Below, one piece after another: positions 23,901 to 33,261 of a stretch of DNA of 64,000 nucleotides (its first letter is position 1; each line of letters begins with the position of its first letter). The notes below the pieces were generated by a model. It saw nothing but the letters and a program-made list of their open reading frames with translations. It was not told where the DNA came from and made no database searches. This DNA is from Calocera cornea HHB12733 (taxonomy: Eukaryota; Basidiomycota; Dacrymycetes; Dacrymycetales; Dacrymycetaceae), in the NCBI GenBank assembly GCA_001632435.1, contig KV424009.1:55966-119965 (forward strand). The letters are read 5' to 3'. A program made the position numbers and the translations under genes.

Positions 23901-24960
23901 ATGTCCGTCTCCACCGTTAAGAGTAACAAGTGCTTCGGGGGCCAGCTCACAAAGTTCTCCGCAAAGGTGTGCCTTGGCCCCCGCCGCCGTTCCAGCCGCT
24001 CCGTGCAGCATGCTGACGAGGGTATGCGCAGGCTACGTCGTACAACGGCCTCGAGACAAAGTTCAACGTCTTCATCCCCGAGGGCAAGGGCCCGTTCCCG
24101 GTGCTTTACTACCTCGCCGGGCTGACGTGCGACGAGGATAACGGGTGCGCCCTCTCCCATTCCTTTCTCACTCACTCCCGAGCTCCCGCTGACCCGCCGC
24201 CAGCGCAACCAAGGCCGGGTTCCAAGGTCCCGCGGCCGCACACGGCATCGCGGTCGTCTACCCCGACACGTCCCCGCGCGGCGCGGGCATCGAGGGCGAG
24301 ACGGCCGCGTGGGACTTTGGCGTCGGCGCCGGGTTCTACATCGATGCGACCAGCCCCAAGTACAGTGCGTACTACAAGGGGTACACGTACCTCACGCAGG
24401 AGCTGCCTGGGCTGCTGCGGAAGACGGGCTTGCCCCTGGATTTGACGAGGCAGAGCCTCATGGGCCACAGCATGGGCGGGCACGGCGCGCTCATGCTGTA
24501 CCTCAAGAACACCAGCACGTACTACGCGAGCTGCAGCGCCTTCTCCCCCATCGCTAACCCGACGCGGAGCCCCTGGGGCACCAAGGCGTTCGCCGGGTAC
24601 CTGCAGGGTGGGGTGGAGGAGGGCAAGGCGTGGGACTCGACCGAGCTGCTCAAGCAGGCGAAGGGCCGCGAGCTGAGGATCCGCATGGACTGGGGCGGCG
24701 CGGACGACTTCTTCAAGGCGGGGCAGCTGCTGCCGGAGAACTTCTTGGCAGTCGCTAAGGAGATAGGTGCTGAGGATCAGGTGGTCGCGACGGAGAGGGA
24801 GGGGTATGACCATAGCTATTACTTCATCCTGACTTTCGCCGCGGAGCATGTCGCTTGTGAGTCCGCTTTGTCCATTCTCGTTGCTCGCCGTCACTGACTA
24901 CGGGCTCTCACAGTCCACGCAAAGTACCTCAACGCGCTCGCGCCCGGCAAGCCTGAGTAG
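23901..24960 (+). CDS. S-formylglutathione hydrolase (esterase D family)
   Basis: This 292-residue protein has four exons: 23901-23966, 24032-24144, 24204-24856 and 24914-24960. It hydrolyses S-formylglutathione to formate and glutathione, the last step of glutathione-dependent formaldehyde detoxification. The sequence shows FPVLYYLAGLTCDEDN, the oxyanion region AVVYPDTSPRGAGIEGE, the nucleophile in MGHSMGGHGAL (Ser near residue 149), the acid in WGGADDFF and the histidine in GYDHSYYF. All are intact, and length matches the family. It lies between the SDR array and the inverted pseudogene copy, and its 3' end faces the pseudogene's 3' end about 120 bp away. Confidence 0.95.
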
Positions 24961-25083
24961 GACTAATGTAAACCAAAGTGAATCAATTGCGCATGTCACC
25001 TTCCCGAGCACGCCATGCTCGCCAGCAATCGTCCCGCCCACCGCCGACGTCCCACGCAGAGAGCCACCTCAACCGCTTCTCCG

Positions 25084-26047
25084 TCTGCCTCCTCTTCTCC
25101 TCCATCCCCCAAACTAACCGCTCCACCATCCCCGCGCTCATGCAGCTAATCATCCCCCCGAGCACACCATGCCCCCAATACGGATGCACCTTCCACTGCC
25201 CACTCCCACGGCGCTGACCGCCGCCCGCGCGTACTCGTCCGCACTGGGCGCCTTCCACCCTGCCTCGAGCTGGGGCACTTTGCTGCGCACCTGTGCCGTC
25301 TGCAGGAACTGGAAGCGCACGTGCGAGTGCGCGCCGCGCCGCTCGTCCGCGTCCATGCACTGGGCCCAACGCTCGAGGAAGGACTTGGCGCTGCAGTACG
25401 CCGCCAGGTAGGGCACAGGCGTCTCCCCGGCCTTTGACCCGATGACAAGCACGAGGGCGCGCGGGAGGCGGCGCAGCTGGGGGAGGAGGGCGTGTGTTAG
25501 GTAGAACGGGAAGAGCGCGTTGGTGGGAATGGTGTGTCGGAGGTAAGACAGCGGCTGCTGATCAAATCTGCTCTCATGTCAGAGGGCGCTTCTGAGGCGG
25601 TTCAGCGGGGGCAGGAGAGGCGCACACAGGACAGCGGGCGCGTCGGTACCCCCTACGCAGTTGACCAGCACGCTGATCTCCACCCCTTCAAACTCGTGCC
25701 TGACCCCCTCCCAGTCCACAGCCTCGTCCGCAGCATCCTGCACCCACTGCTGCACCTCCTTTCCCGTCCCGAGCTGTTCCAGCTCCTCCTTGACCTCCTG
25801 TAGGTTCTCGGCAGAGCGCCCGTGGATGATCACGTTATACCCGAGCAGGAGGAACTCGCGTGCGATCCAGCGCGCAATCCCCCCCGATGAGCCGGCGATG
25901 AGCGCGAAGGAGGCGGGAGACAAGCGGTAGGAAGGGAGGGTGGCGCGGTGCAGGGTGGGTGTGGAGAAAGAAGAGGATGGTGCGGAGTGGGGAGGAGAGG
26001 AGGAGGGCGAGGAGGGCGAGCCACTGGGGGATCTCCGGGGTGGCCAT
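25084..26047 (-). pseudogene. SDR copy D, inverted and decayed paralogue of copies A-C
   Basis: This paralogue of the array lies on the opposite strand. It starts ATG at 26047 (MATPEIPQWLALLALLLSS) with a membrane segment. Near 25965 the frame must shift by one base to continue as TLHRATLPSYRLSPASFAL, and near 25210 it must shift again to reach KVHPYWGHGV, which aligns with KVFPWMPHAL of copy C. An intron with a GTGTGC donor (about 25565-25630) is at the conserved place. The cofactor loop TGASDGIG has become AGSSGGIA and NNVGG has become NCVGG, while YCSAK keeps Tyr and Lys. Two frameshifts plus a damaged cofactor motif support a pseudogene; sequencing error at both sites is the alternative. 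Confidence 0.78.
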
Positions 26048-26991
26048 GATGCTTGGGGTGTCGTGCAAGGTGGGTTGGCAGTCCGCTGAGGATGTGTGGA
26101 TGAGTTGGCCATTATGTATGCATACACGGAGGTACGTGGGAAGCGCCCACGGAGAAGGATCACATCGCCGCCGTCATTAGACGCTCAGAGCCACACGTCA
26201 TCATTGACAACGAGTCAGTCGTCGGGTGCCAATCAGAGAGATGGATTCGTCTGATGGGAGTCAGCCAGAGAGCCCGAACGTGGAATGGTCAAGTTGCCCA
26301 TGTCTCAAATTCGTTGTTGTCTGATCTCTAACGGTGTCATGGCGGAAAACTGTCTGTCGGCTAAAAGGCTTTCGGATTTAATAACCTTCTGAACGAATCA
26401 CGTCGGCGACCAGCTGTACAGTACCGGCCCTTGCTTGCTTGCCATCAAATGTCGATCTATGCATCCACGGTCAATCACAAGTATCACCATCTCCACCAGA
26501 ATGTCAAATAAAGCCATAGATGTTTCTCCTACGACATTGATCTGAATGTACTAATCGAAACTCGGAGCACCTCGAGCCCCAGCGCGTGGGAACCCGACTT
26601 CCAGTCCCTCAGGCGCCCAGCGCCGCTGGAAAGCGACCCCCTTGTCGGCCTGCTCGACGCTCACTTACACCTCCTTCCCTCCCCTTGCTTTCATCTTGCT
26701 TCGCAGTCGGAACGTTCTGCGTCCTCGTGGGCTATACGACCTCTTCTTGGCAGGGCGGATAAACACTCGGCGTTAGATGCGCTGGCAGCTTCTGTACTCC
26801 ATGCCGTGCGACTTCCCGAGTTCTGGATGTTGGATGAACTGAGATGAACTGCCTAATTCATTGCTGGCGTAATCCTCTCAGCGCTGGGTGGTGTCATCTC
26901 TTTTCCACATAATGCTTGGATATAAGAGGCTGCTGCTGTCTCGAGTCGCCATCCGTCCACGGTGGCCGCCTCGCTGTCCGCATCGATCAGG
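26048..26991. promoter_or_regulatory. Divergent intergenic region, hydrolase promoter
   Basis: There is no gene in 944 bp. A TATAAG box lies at 26921-26926, about 66 bp before the hydrolase ATG. The left part is the former promoter of SDR pseudogene D. Confidence 0.45.
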
Positions 26992-28383
26992 ATGCTGCTC
27001 CTCCCTCTCCTCGCCCTGGCCGGCAGCGCCCTGGGGCAGAGCCCCTCCGCCTTCCCCATCGGCGCTACGATCGTCCCCGGGCCTCCTACGGCCGTCTGCA
27101 CCCGCGCGTCATACAACATCACCCTCCCCTCGTACACGATCGTCCCCTTCTCCAACATACCCGCAACGGCGAACCAGACGGTCCTGACGACCCTCTTCCA
27201 GACCTACGTGACCTCGCCCGCCAACTTCTCCGCCGCGTACCAGAGCCCGACGGGCCTGGCGAGCGCGAGCAACAGCGCCGGCAGCTATCTGATCAGCGGC
27301 ACGCTGTGCACGCCGCTGTTTGGGCTCGAGCACGCGGGGACCGTCCAGCTGCTGGTGCACGGGATCCCGTTTGACTCGGCCTAGTGGGACTACCCGTACG
27401 AGCCGGAGACGTATTCGTGTGCCCTTCCCTCTGTCTTCCTATGTGCACATCGCTGACATGAGGACGGCAGCTACGTCTGGGCCGCTGCTGCAGCAGGGTA
27501 CACGACCTTCCGGTACGACCGGCTGGGCACGGGCCTGTCGGACCACCCGGCCGACGGGGTAAACGTCGTGCAAGCGGACACGGACGTGGAGATCCTCTCC
27601 TCGCTCGCCTCGCTCCTGCGCTCGGGCGGCCTCGGCGGGCCAGCGGGCGGGTACAGCAAGATCCTGCTCGTGGGCCACTCGTACGGGTCGGTGCAGGCCA
27701 CCGCGCTCCTCAGCCGCTACCCGCAAGCAGCGGACGGGGTGATCACCACGGGGTTCAGCTCGTACGGCAGCTTCGTCCCGCTGTTCCTCGCCTCGGGCCT
27801 CTGGTCCGCCGCAGCCCAAGCAGCGCCCTTCCGCTCCGCCGCCCTGCCGAGCACCTACCTCCTCCCCGCCGTGCCCCAGGCGAGCGCGATCAACTTGTAC
27901 TACTGGCCGGGGTACGACCCGGCGCTCTTCGCCCTCGACACGGGCACCAGCCAGCCGGTCACCGTCGGCGTCATGTTCACCCTCGAGACGGTCGCCGGGC
28001 CCGCGACCGCGTTCCGGGGACCGGCGATGGTCGTCACCGGCGCACAGGACTTTCCGTTTTGCGGGGTGAGTCTTCAGCCCCTTTCGCACACTCTCCATGC
28101 CGCTTCGTCCACGTCGCCCTGCCGCCCTTTATTCCCCTCGCCCACGGCACCGTGGCATTGAGTATCCTACACCTAACCCCCATACTGCACACAGGGAAAC
28201 TGCTACGCGCTCCAGCCGCCGGACAACCTGACCATCCTCAGCGCGACCGGCGCGGCCCTCTTCCCCAACAGCCGGTTCAGCAGCTACGCGCCCCAGCTCA
28301 CGGGGCACAATGTCAACCTGCACCTGAGCGCACCGGAGACGTATGCGGTCATGCTGCGGTGGGCGGGGGAGAACGGGTTTTAG
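26992..28383 (+). pseudogene. Secreted alpha/beta hydrolase with an in-frame stop codon
   Basis: The ATG at 26992 opens a signal peptide (MLLLPLLALAGSALGQ). The protein continues to VQLLVHGIPFDSA, the oxyanion HG motif of alpha/beta hydrolases, and then meets TAG at 27382-27384. Past the TAG the same frame continues as WDYPYEPETYS, an intron (27417-27470), then FRYDRLGTGLSDHP, nucleophile VGHSYGSVQA, acid TGAQDFPFCG, a second intron (28066-28194), histidine LTGHNVNLH, and a natural stop at 28381. The complete downstream half is well preserved, so the stop is recent, suppressed, edited, a sequencing error (one base from TAC), or spliced out by an unusual 42-nt intron. The TATA box upstream is intact. 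Confidence 0.7.
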
Positions 28384-28396
28384 AGCGGACCCACGG

Positions 28397-28451
<55 letters not shown>

Positions 28452-28880
28452 CAGAGTGGATGCGCTGGTGGACTGTACTGCTGAGGGCGGGTTCTCGCAC
28501 GCACACTGGCAGGGGGCCGCGCGGGCGCGTGGATCGTGTACAGTTACAGTTACAGTTACAGTTGGCCTATCACTTATGCGGCAGCGTAATGGCAGTCGTG
28601 ACAGCCTGCTGCGCTGACTGACTCAACGAGCCTTTTTGTGGGGGTTGTGGGTGGCGAGTGAGTGAGGCTGTGCTAGGGGCGGCGATGCGCGGTGTGCTGC
28701 TCACGTCAGCAGGGGTGAGTGGCCGGGAGTGCACAGTGCACGGTGCGCTGTAGCGCCGGCGTCCTCCCAGGCGCGTAGTAAGTCGTCCGGCCCTCCCTCT
28801 GCGCGGCCACTACAGTACTGCCTGACAGACGACCACCCTCACCCTCGGCCGCTCCCCAACCCTCCTCCAGCGCCGCCCCG
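28384..28880. other. Intergenic between hydrolase and SNF2 gene
   Basis: Besides the poly-G run it holds four tandem TTACAG units at about 28539-28563. The SNF2 promoter lies to the right, and no TATA box is evident. Confidence 0.5.
28400..28450 (+). repeat. 51-nt uninterrupted poly-G tract
   Basis: A single run of 51 G begins 16 bases after the hydrolase stop codon. Such a run can form G-quadruplexes, and it is also typical of error-prone sequence near assembly joins. Confidence 0.95.
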
Positions 28881-31800
28881 ATGCTCGGCTCAAACGCAGG
28901 CGAGGCCATCGACCTCACAGACGAGGCACCACCCCTCCCATCCCACTCCCACTCCCACTCCCCCGCCCTCTCCACTGCCGCACTCATACCCGGCCTCCCT
29001 GCAGCTGGAGTGGGGGGAAGCACCGCAGCGTACATGCCCTACAGCATCACCCGCCAGCTGCAGGGCCTCCACCCCCCCAGCCGTTCCCCAAGCGTGATCG
29101 ACCTCACCCGCGCCTCGCCCTCTCCCGCGCCTACCCGCCCGCTCCAGGTGCCCCACGTGCCCCACGTGCCCCATATCGCCCCTCACCACCTGCTCGGCCT
29201 CCCGCACCCGCACCCGCACCCGCACCCGCAGCAGCCCCAAGCGCGCCCAGCAGCAGACGCGGACAAGCAGCCGATCTGCATCGGCCAGCTCAAGCTCACC
29301 TGCCTCATCCTCTACCCCTCGCCCTACATCCACTCCCCCTCCCCCGCCGCCCAGGGCGCCATCGACCTCGCCCCCGTAAAGTGGTCCTACCGGCCCCCCG
29401 TCAAGGCTGGCCCCTCCACCCTCGGGGAGACGATCAACGTGCTCGAGCCCGAGTCGAAGGACTCGTTCGGCGTCGTCGAGCAGAAGGCAGCCAACGTCCT
29501 CGGCCCCATGCTCGGCCGCGGCCTCCTCCGCGTCGACGCAAAGGTCTTCCGCACAACAGACCCCCGCCCGACAATGCTCCCCCTCTACGTCCTCGTATTC
29601 ACCCTCCCGCCCAACGTCCCCGTCATCGCAGACCTCTTCATAAAGGCAAACCTCTACCTGGACAACCCGGCAGAGTACAGCCCGGCCCTGCACCACGGTG
29701 CCGTCCTGCGCAACCCGCACAACCCCCCGCCCGGCGGCTGGGCCGCGCGGTACCGCCAGCCTCTCGGGCTCGTGGGGCCCGGCGCCGTCCAGCCGCCCGT
29801 GTACCAGAGCGCGCAGAAGACCGTCGAGGTGCAGCGCGGGCAGGTGGACGAGCTGTTCAAGTCCCTCCGGAGCGGGTCCGACCTGCGCGAGACGGACCCG
29901 CCGGCCGAGATCGGCACCAGGCTCTACCCGCACCAGAAGCAGGCCCTCACCTTCCTCCTCGAGCGGGAGGGCGAGCTCAAGGGCGGCGGCACCCTGTTCG
30001 AGCAGATCAATGTCGCCGGCAAGCGCATCTTCAGGTGTCGCGTCACGGGCGTGCAGTTCGGCGACTTGCCCCCGGGCCCGAGGGGCGCGCTCTTAGCGGA
30101 CGATGTGAGCACCTCTCCTTCCTTGCGTGCTGTTGCCTCAGACCGTGCTGACACGGACGTAGATGGGGCTGGGAAAGACCATCACCGTCGTCTCCCTCAT
30201 CGCGGCGACCATGAGCTCGGCACGGCAGTACGGCTCCACCCCCCAGTCCTCGCGCAGCGCCCTCAAGCCCGCCTTCCCCAAGCCCCTCAGCAAGCTCAAG
30301 CCGCAGCACTTTGCAGGCGCGGTGTGGGGCATGCCCTCTGGCTCGTCCACCCCGTCGACTACCTCCACGTCCGCCTCCACGTCCACGTCCACCTCCAGCT
30401 CGGCAGCCACCTCACACTCCGCCACGCCCTCCCCGCACGCGCTCGCCGACTCGCTCACCTCCCTCCCGCACGGGTCCAAGTCCAAAAAGGCCGAGAAGGC
30501 AGAGAAGGCAGAGCGCAAGCGGCAGCAGGCCGAGTACGCGCGCCTCGCGCGCCTCAGGTGCCGCTCGCGCGCCACCCTCATCGTCTGCCCGCTCTCGACC
30601 GTCATGAACTGGGAGGAGCAGCTGCGCGAGCACTGGGCGGGAAAGGTCACCGTCTTCGGCGGCGGGGGCGTCGTCACCCCCGCGCCGGCGGCGCACCAGG
30701 CGGAAGTGGAGGTGCCGAACGCGAACCAGGGCGTGTGGGTGCAGCACCACCAGCGGGAGGAGGAGAAGGCCCCGCTGAAGGTGTACGTGTACCACGGGAA
30801 TGCCCGGCGGCCGGATCCCGACTTCCTCGCCGATTTCGACGTCGTCATCACCACCTACTCGACCCTCGCCACCGAGTTCTCGAGGCAGGTGCGCACCGGC
30901 GCCAGCGCAGAGGACAGCGAGGACGAGTCGGGAAACGAGTCGGGCGAGCCGGCCCTGAACGGGAACGGCACGGCCAGTGCCGCCGGCAGCGCGAGCGGGA
31001 CGAGCACGCCCAATGGCGGCGGGGCGATCCCCATCCCCATCCCCATCCCGCGCGGGTACGTGGACGTTGACGACGAGAGCGACGGGATTGTGGAAGTCGA
31101 CGGGGAGGGCCAGCTCGTACCCCCCAAAGTCGGCCCTACCGGCAGGGCGCTCGCGGGCCAGAAGAGGAAGCGGATCGGCACGCCCGGCGTCGAGCAGAGC
31201 AGCCCGCTCCAGCAGGTCGACTGGTTCAGGATCGTCTTGGATGAGGCTCAGTGAGTGCTTCTGCGTTCTTGGTCGGAGAGCGTGCGCTGACGCGCTGGCC
31301 AGCTCTATAAAGGAGACGAGCACCGTCGCCTCGCGCGCGTCGTGTGACCTCGTCGCTGACCGGCGTATCTGCCTCACCGGCACGCCCGTCCAGAACAAGC
31401 TCGACGACGTGTACGCGCTCATCAAGTTCATCCGCCTGCAGCCGTTCGACGACAAGGCCATGTGGACCGAGTACATCGGCGGGCCCTGCAAGTTCGGCCA
31501 GCCGATCGGCGTCGCCCGCCTCCAGACGATAATGAAGAATATCACCCTGCGGCGGACGAAGGACACCAAGAGCCCCGACGGGACGAGCATCCTCGCGCTC
31601 CCGCCGAGGAAGGACGAGCTGCGGATGCTCCAGCTGGACCCGCAGGAGAAGGCAATCTACGACCGGGTGTACAATGCCAGCAAGGAGGAGTTTGAGAACA
31701 TGTCCAAGAAGGGCGAGGTCATGAAGAACTACGTCGGCATCCTCCAGCGCATCCTGCGCCTCAGGCAGATCTGCGACCACTGGCAGCTCGTCCAGGAGCG

Positions 31801-33042
31801 TGGCGACACGTCCACACTCGACGACTCGGAGCTCGAGCCGGAAGAGCTCATCTCCGCGATCCAGAAAGACGGCATCAACCTTGCGCGCGCGACGGCGGTG
31901 TTCAACCTCCTCCGGGAGAGCGCCACCTCGACCTGCGTGGAGTGTGGCTACGAGCTCTCGCTCGCGGCGCCGCAGTCGGACGACCCGGACGCCGAGTCCG
32001 AGGCACCACGCCCGACCAAGCGCGGCCCGAAGAAGGCGAGGGTGCCCTACGGCCAACCGGGCTTCATACCCCGCGTTGTCATGACGCGCTGCCAGCATCT
32101 CTTCTGCATGAAGTGCTACGACAAGGCGGTGTGCCCCAACTGGCCAAAGGTCGACGCTGCCGTCCGCCGCCCGTGCTCTGTCTGCCACCATACGCTCGGC
32201 CCGAACGACGCCGTCGAGATCTCGCCGTATGGCACCATGCCTGACATCACCGTCGAGGCGAACAAGCCCAAGACGACCGCGGTGAAGCGGAAGGAAAAGG
32301 CGGATCGCCAGCTGCTCTCTGGGCAGGACGTCGCAATGTCTACAAAGATCAAGACGCTCATGAACGATCTCATCTCGTCCTCGCGGGCGAATCCGTTTTC
32401 GAGGAACTACGATCCCAACTCTATCGAGATCGAGACGACGGACGCAAAGGGAAACATCACCAACGAAGGAGTGGTCAAAACCGTCGTATTGTAAGTCATT
32501 CGTACCGCCTGTTGTTGAAATATATGCTGACTCATCTCCAGCTCTCAATGGACAAGCATGCTCGATAAGATTGAGGATGCCCTGACCATGCATGGCATTC
32601 ACTTCGACAGGCTCGACGGCACGATGCGTCGTGACGAGCGTACACGGGCGATGGAAGCGCTGAAGACCGACCCTGCCTGTGAGGTGCTGCTCGTCAGCTT
32701 GCGCGCCGGTGGTGTCGGCCTGAACCTGACTGCCGCGCAACGCGTATATCTCATGGACCCGTACTGGAACCCAGCTGTCGAGAATCAAGCTGTAGATCGT
32801 ATTGTAAGCATCCCGCTTCTGCCGAAGTATGCCTTGACTGATTGCATGATCAGCACCGTCTTGGCCAAACTCGTCCCGTCACCACGATCAAGCTCGTCAT
32901 CGAAAACACGGTCGAAGCGCGTATGCTAGACGTACAAAAGCGCAAGACCGCCCTGGCCAACCTCACTCTGGGCGGCACGAACCTCACGCGCTCCCAAATT
33001 GCGGAGCGTAGAATGGAAGAGCTTCGCGTACTCTTCCGCTAG
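28881..33042 (+). CDS. SNF2-family DNA translocase with embedded RING finger (Rad5/Uls1-like)
   Basis: This 1316-residue protein has five exons: 28881-30104, 30163-31250, 31303-32490, 32542-32803 and 32854-33042. Two SUMO-interaction-like motifs occur near the N-terminus (AIDLTDE at 9-15, VIDLT at 72-76), followed by a His-Pro run. The ATPase starts at RLYPHQKQALTFLLERE, then MGLGKTITVVSL (Walker A, about 409), DEAH (about 768-771, split by an intron) and LTGTPVQNKLDD. A RING finger follows (CVECGYEL, then CQHLFCMKC and CSVC, about 983-1063), then helicase C motifs [36 protein letters not shown]. RING inside SNF2 is shared by Rad5/HLTF, Rad16 and Uls1; the SIMs favour a Uls1-type SUMO-targeted role. 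It is likely nuclear and acts in DNA repair or chromatin quality control. Confidence 0.92.
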
Positions 33043-33261
33043 TCATGATTCCCACGATAGAGATATCCACTCATATGGCTATGCCATTGTGGCCCGACTG
33101 CCATTCCGTATCCTTGTAGCCACCAGTGACATCAGTTGTACCCATACCTAGTAGTTATCCCATTACCCTGTGTTTGTTGTTAATAGAAGGATCAGCAGTG
33201 TAATGGAGCATGTGACACTATTCATACAGAGAGTACGTTGCAAGACATAATGTACCGTAGA

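Noticed and set aside
9475..26047. Secondary-metabolite gene cluster (SDRs, FAD monooxygenase, regulators)
   Set aside because: No polyketide synthase, NRPS, terpene synthase or P450 is present, and housekeeping genes (polyubiquitin, ETF-beta, S-formylglutathione hydrolase) are interleaved.
31226..32788. 520-codon open frame on the minus strand
   Set aside because: It is antisense to exons of the SNF2 gene, whose helicase and RING motifs fix the true strand.
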